Origin: Macrostomum hystrix | Taxonomy: Eukaryota; Platyhelminthes; Macrostomidae | Length of the DNA stretch: 64,000 nucleotides | Assembly (NCBI GenBank): GCA_950097015.1 | Contig: CATNEN010000037.1 | Location: forward strand, 2,819,501 to 2,883,500 | Direction: 5' to 3' | Shown: one piece after another, positions 1 to 10,019 of the stretch | Numbering within the stretch: the stretch's first letter is position 1 | Layout: each line of letters starts with the position of its first letter | Translations under genes and position numbers: made by a program | The notes under the pieces: model-generated | Seen by the model: only the letters and a program-made list of their open reading frames with translations | The model's database searches: none | Told to the model about the DNA's origin: nothing

Positions 1-273
1 TAGCCAAGCTGTTAGAAGCTGGAATAACTATTTTGAAGCTGTTTTTGTTATCATTTTTCTTCCAGAAGCTAGGGGGAACGTGAGGTATCAGCAACCTAAA
101 CACACTTTTAAGGGATTATCTTACTTGTTTTTGTAGCAAATTGCAAAATAGCACTTAAGAAGTAAAATAAATGATGTTGTCGCCTTATACTACCACGAAT
201 GTTTCCGTAGCGATAACGCGACTTTGATGTTGAACTTAAGACATTTTTCAGTGGCTCGGTAAATAATTTCGAA

Positions 274-752
274 ATCACACGTGATCATCACAATATTCCA
301 TGACCTTCAAACCATTGCGGCATCACGTGATCATCACAAGATTCCATGAACTTCAAACCATTGCGGCATCACGTGATCATCACAAGATTCCATGAACTTC
401 AAACTATTGCGGTATCACGTGATCATCACAAGATTCCATGACCTTCAAACTATTGCGGTATCACGTGATCATCACAAGATTCCATGACCTTCAAACTATT
501 GCGGTATCACGTGATCATCACAAGATTCCATGACATTCAAACCATTGCGGTATCACGTGATCATCACAAGATTCCATGACATTCAAACCATTGCGGGATC
601 AAGTGATTATCACAAGATTCCATGACCTTTAAACCATTGCGGTATCACGTGATCATCACAAGATTCCATGACCTTTAAACCATTGCGGCATCACGTGATC
701 ATCACAAGATTCCATGACCTTCAAACCATTGCGGCATCACGTTATCACGTGA
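274..752. repeat. 46-bp tandem array carrying TCACGTGA E-boxes
   Basis: About ten head-to-tail copies of a 46-bp unit. Nearly every unit holds the palindrome TCACGTGA followed by TCATCACA, then a spacer with TTCCATGA and CCATTGCGG. The first copy (near 277) and one copy near 600 are degenerate. The array stops about 130 bp before the start codon of the GPCR gene. TCACGTGA is the known E-box for MiT/TFE and related bHLH factors; a regulatory role here is inference. Confidence 0.9.
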
Positions 753-879
753 CAAGGTTAAAAGTTTCTCGTCAACCCACCCAACCAAATTGCAGGTAGA
801 GTCGTGCTGCGTCGCCTTTTTCGGTTGGTACTACCGGTTGCAACAGAACGATAATAAATTCCTGCAGACTATTAGCTTC

Positions 880-2331
880 ATGGCCAGCAGCAGCAGCAGC
901 AGCAATGCTACACTGGTTAACCTGAATCTCACTGGTCCAGTGGGAGAAGACCTGCTCCGTATCTACCAGTGCACTCTCACCGAGGAACTCGCCCAGAAGA
1001 ACATGGAGTTCTGCCGAGACTTTCTCGAGAAAGGCATGCTGGGCCGGAGCCTGCACGTCAAAGTGCCGCTCGTGCTGCTGTTCTGCCTCCTATTCACCGT
1101 CGGCTTTGTCGGCAACAGCCTGGTCATCCTCAGCGTGGCCCTCTTCCCCGCGATGCGCTCTCGGACGAATCTATTCCTACTGAATCTGGCCATCAGCGAT
1201 GTGTTAGTCTTTGTGGTCTGCCTGCCGCTGACGGCCTACAACATCGTCAACTCGCGCTGGATATTCGGCGCCGTCCTCTGCAAACTGGCCCCATTTGTTC
1301 AGGGCGTGTCAATCTCAGTGTCCATCTGCTCCTTGGCCTCCATGTCCATCAAGCGGTACGTGCTGATTCGCTTCCCGATGACGGCTAAGGGCGCCCTCAC
1401 GAACCGCACAATGTGCCTGTGGCTAGCAGGCATCTGGCTGCTCTCCATGCTGCTCTGCAGTCCCACCCCGATGGCCTACGTCCAGAAGGAGCAAAAAGTC
1501 TTCTGGCTGTTCACCGTGCATTCCTGCGTGGAGGACTGGCAGGCCTCGCAGAGTCGGCGGACGGGCTACACGCTGTTCCTCCTATTCGCACTGTACATCA
1601 TCCCGCTGAGCGCCATGACCGTGTTCTACTGCAAGCTGGGCCGGTCCCTGGTGGTGTCCACCGCCCGCCTGGCTGAAGGCAGTGCCGCCGCGGCCACTAA
1701 TCAGCGCAGCGCCCGGGCGGCCAGGCAGAGCCGTTTGCGGGCCAGCCGCATGATGGTGGCCCTGCTGCTGGCCTTCGCCATTTGCTGGCTGCCCTACCAC
1801 ATTGTGAACCTGCTGATCGACCTGCGCTATCCGGGAAAGCAGCCGGACCTAATTGATGGCAAATCCAACGGTACTGCGCCGCCTGCCGCGGCCGCCGCCG
1901 GTGCCATCAACGATGGCGACGGCTTGCTGGTGACGGCCCTGCTGCCGCTGGCCACGCTGCTTGGCTTCGCTAATAGCGCCATCAATCCCATCTGCCTGGT
2001 GCTGGTCAGCTCCAAGTTCAAGGCCTACTTTCGCCTGATTGTCACCTTGCGCTGCTCTGCCGATGAGCAGTCTACTCGGGCCAGGTCGGAGCGGGCCCAG
2101 ATGTACTCGCTGCACTCGCGCACCCACCCAGCCTCGCTGCACTTCAGGGAGCCGGGCTCACCGGATGATGCCGACCGAGTCAAAGCCGCGCCAGCCGCCG
2201 TTCCGGCTGCCATCGCCACGGAGGCTCTGGTTGAAGCCACCATCTACGAGGAGCCGGCCGAAGCCGAGAAGGACGACGACGAGCCGCGCGCTCAGGAGGC
2301 CCTGCTGAGCAACGAGAGCGAAGATGAGTGA
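880..2331 (+). CDS. Class A neuropeptide GPCR, NPY/NPF-receptor-like
   Basis: 483-residue seven-helix receptor in one exon, presumably a plasma-membrane G-protein-coupled peptide receptor. The first in-frame ATG (880) is used; the frame is open further upstream but without ATG, and a 3' splice-like TTGCAG lies at 790-795. Visible marks: sequons at N9 and N16; TM1 with GN near 79; TM2 LAISD near 104-107; the W..FG....C start of TM3 (C134) paired with C216 in loop 2; TM6 CWLPYH 302-307; TM7 NSAINP 365-370; a tail of about 100 residues rich in acid. The TM3 stretch CKLAPFVQGVSISVS closely resembles NPY receptors. Odd: the DRY position reads KRY (158-160) and NPxxY reads NPICL, so two activation switches are altered. 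The family is certain, the ligand class less so. Confidence 0.85.
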   Translation: MASSSSSSNATLVNLNLTGPVGEDLLRIYQCTLTEELAQKNMEFCRDFLEKGMLGRSLHVKVPLVLLFCLLFTVGFVGNSLVILSVALFPAMRSRTNLFLLNLAISDVLVFVVCLPLTAYNIVNSRWIFGAVLCKLAPFVQGVSISVSICSLASMSIKRYVLIRFPMTAKGALTNRTMCLWLAGIWLLSMLLCSPTPMAYVQKEQKVFWLFTVHSCVEDWQASQSRRTGYTLFLLFALYIIPLSAMTVFYCKLGRSLVVSTARLAEGSAAAATNQRSARAARQSRLRASRMMVALLLAFAICWLPYHIVNLLIDLRYPGKQPDLIDGKSNGTAPPAAAAAGAINDGDGLLVTALLPLATLLGFANSAINPICLVLVSSKFKAYFRLIVTLRCSADEQSTRARSERAQMYSLHSRTHPASLHFREPGSPDDADRVKAAPAAVPAAIATEALVEATIYEEPAEAEKDDDEPRAQEALLSNESEDE

Positions 2332-3427
2332 ATTGCGAAGGGAGACTTCTGGAGAGACGTTGTGCTGAAGGACATTCTTGTTTAGCCTGATGCGATTCAA
2401 CTTACGTTTCTATGATGCTTATTTCTCTATCCTCTGACCATTATTATTACTCTCCAATGCGAGGCTCCGTATTGATGGGATCAACCCCGGCATCCCCTGG
2501 ATTAGCTAGCAATTGAGAAAATTGTGACATTGAGCAAAACTAGACTGAACTCAATTACAGGGGCCAATCAGCGGCCGCCTTCTCCCTGCCTAATTAGAAG
2601 GTCTTGAATGCCCAGACAAGTCTCTCGGGTTAATCTCCGGGCCTGATTTCCCGACACTTTCCAGCGGCAAAGCAACCAGGTAACTGAGCATACACAGCGA
2701 AATAAATAGGAGATTGTTAAGACCGACTGTACGGATGCAGAGTCAAGGCCTCAGGGGTGAATTTTCAATGGATTTCATTGAATAATACGGCATCGCGTGA
2801 CTAGCATAATTATTTTCTTCACTCGCTTTGCCAAAGCTGATATTTGGAGATGGGTGAGACCTCAATGTTGAATGTCACGTATATCCTACTTTACCTTTCT
2901 TCTGTTCCTGATCGCTGCTTTCGCGCTAAATCATTCTATTCATTTGTTCTTAGCTAACATTTCAAACACACGATTAACATTTTAATAGTTGTTAACAGTA
3001 GAAACACCACGGGGTATTTCGACGACACTCATTTTTCATTTTTCTGAATCTCCCAAAATGCTCAGCCAATCACCATGAAAATCCAGAAGACGGGCTAAAA
3101 TTTTGCGCTCTATCCGATGAAACAACTTCCAGAATTAATTTTGAACCAATATGGATTCGCCATAAAGGCTTATACAGAGGCTTATACTTGTCGATGTCAC
3201 CAGGGTCTCCGCTGAATATCTCGACCATGCTGGCACGAAGGGCTTTGAAGGTTATTTCATCTTAAATGGCAGAAAATTTAGATTCAGATGGTGGACTTTC
3301 ACGAAAACCGGTCATTCGGTTTGGGAGCTGTCGTGAAGTAGGCAGTAGGGATTTGAAATACTCCCGAGGTGTTTCTACTGTGTTAATCGAGAGAATAAAT
3401 GGAATTGACACCCGTTGGTATTGTTTT
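2332..3427. other. Intergenic, no gene seen
   Basis: AT-rich sequence after the GPCR stop codon. Short open frames (for example 3266-3478) have no recognisable content. Nothing else is supported. Confidence 0.5.
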
Positions 3428-3650
3428 GGGCCCGGCCTACAGCCAATTGCAGCCGCAGCTATTGTACAAAGCTTCTAAAGTCTGTCCATGGACTGGGGGG
3501 CAGCCGTTACTCACGTAAATTTATAGTCTTAGTCGGGAAGTTCAGTTTTTTGCTCAAGGACATGACTGGTTTGCCTTGAATGAGAATCAAACTGACCACC
3601 CCTCGGTCAGAACTATGATGCTCTAACAACTAGGCTGCAAGGTCCAATCG
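3428..3650 (-). mobile_element. tRNA-derived SINE, family 1, degenerate copy
   Basis: Read on the minus strand it has a tRNA-like head (AGCCTAGTTGTTAGAGCATC, then a decayed GTTTGATTCTC B box) and ends in the family-1 body with CCATGGAC and GCTGCGGCTGCAATTGG. Compare the better copies at 7041 and 14858. It has several indels. Confidence 0.7.
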
Positions 3651-3938
3651 ATGGTAGAGTTCATTTTACTTATAAATTAGTAAACGTATATGCTTCATAT
3701 TACTGTTGTTTACAATAAAAATTCCTTGTTTTATTCAGCAAATGTGTTGTTTCGACTTGTTAATAATAATAATAAGCTGGTTTCAATTATTACTGACGTC
3801 CTTATCATAATTAAATTCAATCTCTTAGACGGGTCAAAGTGCAAACTTTTTGTTTCACCGAGGCTTATTGACTAAACAAACGAATCTAATGAACAGTTCA
3901 GGGCTTGTATGGTGGTAGAAAGTAACAAGGGTTATGCA

Positions 3939-4318
3939 ATGAGGTCATAGAGAACTGGATGAGGTCATAGAGAACTGGATGAGGTCATAGAGAAATGGAT
4001 AAAGTCATAGAGAACTGGATGAGGTCATAGAGAACTGGATGAGGTCATAGAGAACTGGATGAGGTCATGGTGAACTGGATGAGGTCATGGTGAACTGGAT
4101 GAGGTCATGGTGAACTGGATGAGGTCATGGTGAACTGGATGAGGTCATTGAGAACTGGATGAGGTCATGATTAACTGGATGAGGTCATAGAGAACTGGAT
4201 GAGGTCATGGTGAACTGGATGAGGTCATTGAGAACTGGATGAGGTCATGGTTAACTTGATGAGGTCATTGAGAACTGGATAAGTTCATGGTAAACTGGAA
4301 GAGGCCATTGTGAACTGT
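3939..4318. repeat. 20-bp minisatellite downstream of stomatin
   Basis: About 19 copies of GAGGTCATAGAGAACTGGAT with variants at the central ATAG/ATGG/ATTG. The array ends about 40 bp beyond the stop codon of the minus-strand stomatin gene, so it may lie in its 3' UTR or just past it. Confidence 0.92.
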
Positions 4319-4357
4319 GAATAGAGACAGTTACGTAAGTATTGTTTGATCTTCAGT

Positions 4358-6409
4358 TCACAATCCATGATCTGGCTCGACCAGCTCCGCGCCAGGTTTC
4401 ACAGCTGACGCCAGCAAAGCCGCCGACTTGTTGGCCGGCATCAGCTGCATTGGCATCGGGAACAGCACGGTGGAGTCCTTCTCAACCGCGATGGCGCTCA
4501 GAGTCTGCATGTAGCGCAGCCGGGCGCCCAGAGGAGTTCGGCCAATGACGCTCGCTGCCTCCCGCAGCGTCAGGGCGGCCATCAGCTCGCCCTCCGCGGC
4601 GATGACGCTGGCGTTGGCTTCTCGCTGAGCTTCGGCCTCGACAGCCATGGCGCGCTGCATCAGCACCGGGAGGCGGGCGTCGCGAACTTCAACTCGCTCC
4701 ACCTAACGGCAATAATTTCATAGGTTTCGTATACGTTAATATTTTTATTGCTACTGTTATTGTTATTCGCAAATTAAAAAATTCTTGACTGGCTACTTAA
4801 AGTAGCGACTGCAGAAGATCAGTATCTGAATAGGTCCAGTCGGTGTTCGAATGGTCCGGTTGGGTTTCTCACGATCTCATTTAAATTTTCTCGAGTCATT
4901 CCTAAATTTGAAAATTTGTGGGTACTTGTTATTGCGGCACAGACAGGCACCAACTTCCACTTGCCTTGACGCCCCATGGGTCGGTGGCAGCATCCAGACT
5001 GCCCTGCATCGACATGGCGATGGCACTCTTCTCGGAGAGAATCTCCTGCAGCGACTTGGTGCCCAGAGTGTTGCGCAGAGTCGTCTGCGCCATCAGACGC
5101 GTGGCTCGGTGAACGTCGCAAACCTCAACACTAGACTTGACGGGGTCGAAGATTCGATAATAGACGACAGCGTCAACCGAGATTGTGACGGAGTCTCTGG
5201 TAAGGATCTCCTGAGGCGGTATGTTGAAGGTCACGGTGCGAAGGTCCATCACGTGGACATTGTCAATCAGGGCGTGGACGAAGTAGAGGCCAGGACCTTC
5301 AGGATTAGAGCCGAGAGTGGTATTGTAGGATAAGCTTGCAAAGAAATGACAATTAAAACTTCTCGAAGTGTGCTCGCGTCACCTCTGGCTCCGCGCACGC
5401 GTCCGAATCGATAGATCACAGCCCGCTCGTACTGCTGCACAACTCGAACACAGAACCACACCGACAGCGGGAAGGTGAGAACAATCAGAGCTGTGCTGCC
5501 GGCCACGAGTGCTAGCTGGCACATTCGGGCACCAAGGCTACCTGCGCCTGCGCCATGTCCTTGCCAAGACTGACTGCGGTTGGTGCTGTCTGACCGGGCG
5601 GAATATGACAGTAAAGTACATGCATATAAAGCCATCTCAAAATTAATCTGAAACTGAATATGACAGCCTCAAGGACGACCAGGAGCAGAATATCACAGAC
5701 GACCAGGAGCAGAATATCACAGACGACCAGGAGCAGAATATCACAGACGACCAGGAGCAGAATATCACAGACGACCAGGAGCAGAGTATCACAGACGACC
5801 AGGAGCAGAGTATCACAGACGACCAGGAGCAGAATATCACAGACAACCAGGAGCAGAATATCACAGACGACCAGGAGCAGAGTATCACAGACGACCAGGA
5901 GCAGAGTATCACAGACGACCAGGAGCAGAGTATCACAGACGACCAGGAGCAGAGTATCACAGCAGCAAGGATGACCAGGACTAGAATCTGACAGACAACC
6001 AGGACCAGAATATGACAGCCTAATAAACGATCAGGACCAGAATATGACAGCCTAATAAACGATCAGGACCAGAATATGACAGCCTAATAAACGATCAGGA
6101 CCAGAATATGACAGCCTAATAAACGACCAGGACCAGAATATGACAGCCTAATAAACGATCAGGACCGGAATATGACAGCCTAATAAACGACCAGGACTAG
6201 ATTATGACAGCCTTACAGATGACCAGGATCGGACAAAAAACAAACTCACACAGAACCAGAAATATTGCATCAAATATTGCAATATCAAATAGAGCAGTCG
6301 GGCAAACCTTACCTTGTACATAGCCAACCAGCACAGGTGGCACAATGCCAACAGATTCAAGTCTTGTCTGATCAGCAGTCGTATTGTTGTCTGCCTCCTG
6401 TGTCTGCAT
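4358..6409 (-). CDS. Stomatin/band-7 (SPFH) membrane scaffold protein
   Basis: Four exons on the minus strand: 6409-6313, 5589-5383, 5296-4965 and 4702-4358, joining in frame to 326 residues (human stomatin is about 288). Stomatins are palmitoylated hairpin proteins on the inner face of the plasma membrane that regulate ion channels. Visible: a soluble 53-residue N-terminus; a hydrophobic hairpin about 54-84 with the conserved proline in LTFPLSVW; then the SPFH domain beginning QQYERAVIYRFGR, through PPQEILTRDSVT and VDAVVYYRI, to the characteristic DPWGVK|VERVEVRDARLPV junction and a coiled-coil AEAEAQREANA segment. Intron 3 uses a GC donor (AAG|GCAAGT). Intron 1 is almost filled by two minisatellites. 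The ATG at 6409 gives the first exon, a perfect donor (AAG|GTAAGG) follows, and the phases fit. Which paralog (STOM, MEC-2, UNC-1) cannot be decided. Confidence 0.88.
5670..5965. repeat. 24-bp minisatellite in stomatin intron 1
   Basis: About 12 copies of a unit with GACGACCAGGAGCAGAATAT then CACA. It lies wholly inside the first intron of the stomatin gene. Because 24 is a multiple of three it opens spurious frames on both strands. Confidence 0.92.
5966..6235. repeat. 32-bp minisatellite, relative of the neighbouring 24-bp array
   Basis: About eight copies of GATCAGGACCAGAATATGAC followed by AGCCTAATAAAC. The shared core GACCAGGA(G/C)CAGAATAT shows that it and the 24-bp array at 5670 have one origin. 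Together they take up most of stomatin intron 1. Confidence 0.9.
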
Positions 6410-7040
6410 GCCAAAAAGCGCAAGAAATCGCCACAGGACTCGCTGCTCGATGCATCAAATCTTTTTTTTTCCTCTGGCCAGCGTGCTTTATATTTGTGCT
6501 AGGATTTTTTAAGTGTTTGTCGATGATCGCCCAGTCACGGGAGGAGAGCGCACGGGAGAATGGCTCCAAATGGCGAATGTCTTTCCTCAGCGTTCGCAGC
6601 ATTCATTCTTCTTTCAGTTGCTTTCCTCGGCGGAGGCTTTCAACGGCGGCGGCGCAGTCGCAGCTGCTCCATCAGGCGGGATGCGGGGACTCGAATGGCG
6701 AACAAAAGCCACTTCCTTTCAGGCGTGGGTCCTGGCAGGAAACACGGCTGGCCAAGTGGGCAATAAAGGAGCCTTAGTCGACAATTTTCCGCTATTTTTT
6801 TCTCGCTAAAAATAAATAATAACCTCAATGCAGAAGCTTCACAAAGAAATTCCTGCGAAACAGTTTTTCTTAACTTTCCCTTCCTGTCCTAACAGACTCT
6901 TCAATCTGCGCGATGGCCCCGCCACTGCCCGCCACAATGAATCTATTATTTGATACACTCCTTGGCTAGAGTAGCGCATTATTTTTGTAAGCCTTAATTC
7001 AAACATTTCTACTTTAATTAGTAGCTTGCTTTTTATTAAG
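6410..7040. other. Upstream of stomatin, no supported gene
   Basis: Region 5' of the stomatin start codon. A plus-strand frame at 6560-6766 begins with a hydrophobic stretch, and a good pyrimidine-rich 3' splice site lies at about 6893, but no conserved product emerges. The stomatin promoter probably lies here. Confidence 0.4.
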
Positions 7041-7330
7041 GGGTTGTAGCCTAGTCGTTAGATGGTCAGACTCACGACTCGAAGGTCAGGGGTTCGATTT
7101 AAGTTCGAAAAACTTCAGTATTTTAGCAAGACACTTAACTCTGCTTTGATACAGCTCACCCAGCTGTTAAATGGCTACCAGTATTAGCTGGGTAATTGAG
7201 GGTGAGTGTGGCGTCCCCGCTGTCCATGGACTGAACAGTCCTAAGCAGCCTTCAATGCACCGCGCAATAGCTGCGGCTGTGCTGCTGGCTGCACATCTAG
7301 TTTACCCGATCGGGGCAGGTGCAACAAATT
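7041..7330 (+). mobile_element. tRNA-derived SINE, family 1, near full length
   Basis: The tRNA-like head has an A box (TAGCCTAGTCGTTAGATGG) and a B box (GGGTTCGATTT). A body follows with CCCAGCTGTTAAATGG, AATTGAGGGTGAGTGTGGCG, the palindrome CCATGG in TCCATGGACTG, GCTGCGGCTGTGCTG, and the tail GGGGCAGGTG. Related copies: 3428, 7725, 14858, 16890, 43175, 56575 and 60598. Confidence 0.85.
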
Positions 7331-7724
7331 AGTTATATTTTTATAGCTTGCAGTTTTTTGTATTCTAGTTAAGGAAATCTGTGTTAAATTGAAGAATATC
7401 AAAAGACAGTGGCAACAGTCAAAGGATTTTTGTTAGGATTATTTTTACCTTATTTTTCAGATTTTTCGCAGTTTTTAGCCTTAGTAAACAAGTTTATTCA
7501 GAGGCTGTCTATGATGGTAAATTATGGCGGCATTTGTGTTTAATTTAAGAAAAACTGCGTTTTAAAAGATTGATACGCATAATAGACTTGCACAATTGTT
7601 AACCTAGGTATGCTAAACAGTGTCATTCATTTCATCGATTGTCACTTATCGAACCATGTCGGCTATGATTGTTGACTATTTTAGATTGATTAACTAGTTT
7701 TTTTCACTAGTGCAGCCGGCCATG

Positions 7725-7800
7725 TGCAGCCGCAGCTATTGCGCGGTGCATTGAAGGCTGCTTACGGCTGTTCAGTCCATGGACAGGCATTGGGTATCTG
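7725..7800 (-). mobile_element. SINE family 1, 3'-end fragment
   Basis: Minus-strand fragment holding only the body end: GCAGCCGCAGCTATTGCGCG, then GGCTGCTTACGGCTG and TCCATGGAC. The tRNA head is missing. Confidence 0.75.
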
Positions 7801-8470
7801 AAATAGCCTCGTGGTCCTTCCCCAGGCGGAAAAATAGCGTGGTCTTCCTACTGTTAAAAAATTAATTTTCATTCAGTTTTGCAACAATGGCGGCAATGAC
7901 TATTCTGAGAAATTTAGTGACGAAATTTGCTCAAGGTACACGAAAGATCTGCATCTTGTCCGTGGCTCACGAGGTGGAAGAGCGACTTGCCTGCACTGCG
8001 ACTGTCTTGCTTGTACAGTGTTTTAGGACAAGCAGCTAGCATGGACGAGATTATGCTGTACAGTGCTCACAGGCTAATGTTTGAGCCATTTAGACACTAG
8101 TTTAGTTAGCAACGCCCACGCACATTTGAGTACACAGAAATCCCATTCATTTCACATACTCGGCTCGCCCTTAGTGCGTCATATTTTTCTATGGGAGCCG
8201 TGTAGAGAGCGAGTACTTTAGCTGCAGGGGCGGTCGAGGGGAATGGAAGTCGACGGCCTAGGCAGGGCTGGTTGCCAAGGGAGACGGAGGTGGGTTGCGC
8301 TTTTTGGCAGCTTTTTGGCTCAGAGAGTACAGTCCAGCCACCCGCAGTCACTCGATCCAGACCTGTTTACCGGGCCAGTCAAGCAGCTGAAAGAACCGGT
8401 TTCATCAGGCTGATTCAGATCTGGGCGTAAGGGCTGGGCGAGTGTATTTTTAGCATTACCCTGGTACCGA
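7801..8470. other. Spacer with one 50-codon open frame
   Basis: Rising GC content toward the IER-like gene. An ATG-initiated 50-codon frame at 7887-8039 (+) starts MAAMTILRNLVTKFAQ, amphipathic and basic as in a mitochondrial presequence, but there is no recognisable domain. Otherwise unexplained. Confidence 0.35.
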
Positions 8471-8480
8471 GCCTCGGATT

Positions 8481-8734
8481 CCCTTATAGGGTGAAAATGA
8501 GGGCAGGACAACCGACGCGTGGCTTCGGATGAGCCAGCCAGGCGGAGGGCTTGCTGGGGTGGGGCTCAGGCGGGGGCAGAGAGTCGGACGCACGTACAGC
8601 CCCAGCAACGTGCAATCCGCGGACAAGGCGAGGTCGATGACTCAGTTCCATTGCGCCAAGTTCTGTTAAATCTAAATTTAGCAGCAGCCTGTCTTAGTAT
8701 AAGGCCATGGGAGTGCGTCAGAACACGTATAAAG
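8481..8734 (+). promoter_or_regulatory. Inducible-type core promoter of the IER-like gene
   Basis: A CArG-like palindrome CCCTTATAGGG at 8481-8491 (one base off a serum-response element), a perfect AP-1 site TGACTCA at 8638-8644, a CRE-half-like TGCGTCA at 8714-8720 and a TATA box TATAAAG at 8728-8734. The TATA box is 71 bp before the ATG, which places transcription start near 8760. This combination is typical of immediate-early genes; the assignment is inference from motifs. Confidence 0.6.
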
Positions 8735-8804
8735 GACGCGCCTTAATACAGGGAACTGGCAAAAGCCTTCTAAGCTGTTGCGCTTTTGCGACCGGGTCCA
8801 GCAG

Positions 8805-9263
8805 ATGAGCAAAGCCATGCAGCAGCAGGAACAGGAGCCTGAATTCGCTTATCAGATTCTACAATGGTCCGTAACTAAAATTGGCGAGTCTAGGAAGCGC
8901 AAAGGCGGCATTGACCTGCGCCAGAATCTGCTGCTAGCCAACATGCTTTGCAAGGCGCGTGGCTGCCTACTGGCTGCGCGGGCCAAACAGCAGCAGCAGC
9001 AGAACTCGGAGAAGAAGGAGCTGGAGCAGCAGCAGCAGCAGCGAAGGCACACTCTGAAGCGATCGGCTTCAATCGCAGTGCCAGACGATGAAACTGACAG
9101 CTCGGAAACTGTGACAGCTGTAAAGAGACCTTGCCTGGATGACGCCACAGTTTCTACTTCCGTGCCGCTGGTCGCCGCAGTTCAGGAGACCGAAGCTATG
9201 CAGCGTCAGCAGCAGCAGTACCGTCAGGACCAACTTCAGTGTCAACAGCAGATTCAAAAGCAT

Positions 9264-9340
<77 letters not shown>

Positions 9341-9348
9341 GCGTAAGA

Positions 9349-9379
<31 letters not shown>

Positions 9380-9393
9380 GCAGCAGCAGCAGC

Positions 9394-9443
<50 letters not shown>

Positions 9444-9662
9444 ATCCTTGTAGAGCCCCAGATTATGGGAATCTCCATCATCCCACTGTCACCAGCTGAA
9501 GCTGCTCACCTTGCCAGAAGCCAAACTGTGGTGTCTCTGAGCCTTAGTGTAAATGGTATACAGCATCAGCAGCAGCAGCAGCAGCAGGAGCCTCAGCCCT
9601 TTATCTCGTGGGCGCCGTTAAACGAACCCAGCCTTGGCGCTTGCATGCTTACCTGCGCATGA
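8805..9662 (+). CDS. IER2/IER5-like immediate-early protein with long poly-Q tract
   Basis: 285 residues, single exon, from the first ATG in frame. Residues 14-57 (FAYQILQWSVTKIGESR, then RKGGIDLRQNLLLANMLCKA) match the N-terminal module of vertebrate IER2/IER5, whose pattern is RI..S..K.Y.SR.QRGG..LH.NL..S...RSAR. A second IER feature, a basic-serine stretch followed by KR and acid, is present at 84-113 (LKRSASIAVPDDE, AVKRPCLDD), a likely nuclear signal. IER proteins are small nuclear/cytoplasmic regulators linked to PP2A and HSF1. Odd: a tract at 155-213 is glutamine broken only by six R/K residues, encoded almost purely by CAG. The hydrophobic C-terminal IER motif is not evident. The promoter elements upstream fit rapid induction. 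Family assignment is by eye. Confidence 0.7.
9267..9443 (+). repeat. CAG trinucleotide tract inside the IER-like gene
   Basis: About 59 triplets, nearly all CAG, interrupted by CGA, CGT, CGG and AAG codons. In frame it encodes poly-Q. The pure runs (up to 22 triplets) make it a candidate for length polymorphism. Confidence 0.95.
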
Positions 9663-10013
9663 CAATCATCCGATCGCCCGATCCTATAATGTTCTATTAT
9701 AATGTTCTATCTATTATTATGTTCCCACGGCTGCTCAAACCTTATACAGTGCTATAGTAGCTTTTTCTATCCTAATTTGTAAATAATGTCCCACAACCTA
9801 ACCATACTCTTTGATCTGAAATTCTTACTTAAGTTCACTGTTTCGTTGCAATTGTGTATTATATATCTACCTGATGGCATTCAACCGTTGCTTGATAAAA
9901 TAATATATCCAAACGATAGTGGATTACATGCACTATTTTATTGGCTAGTCCCAAGATAAGCTATTTTCTGCATGTTCATTAACTCTCGCTTGTACACGTC
10001 GAGTCGAGCGATG

Positions 10014-10019
10014 AATAAA
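10014..10019 (+). terminator. Candidate poly(A) signal of the IER-like gene
   Basis: AATAAA about 350 bp past the stop codon; no better canonical hexamer was noticed nearer. Confidence 0.35.

Noticed and set aside
790-879. Longer GPCR N-terminus upstream of 880
   Set aside because: The frame is open but has no ATG; a 3' splice-like AG lies inside, so an upstream exon is possible but unseen.
6560-6766. Plus-strand frame with signal-peptide-like start (MAPNGECLSSAFAAFILL)
   Set aside because: The remainder is low-complexity Arg/Ser, with no homology and no clear exon join to the 3' splice site at 6893.
7887-8039. 50-codon ORF starting MAAMTILRNLVTKF
   Set aside because: Presequence-like start but no recognisable domain, no clear promoter or splice partner; kept only as a note in the spacer entry.
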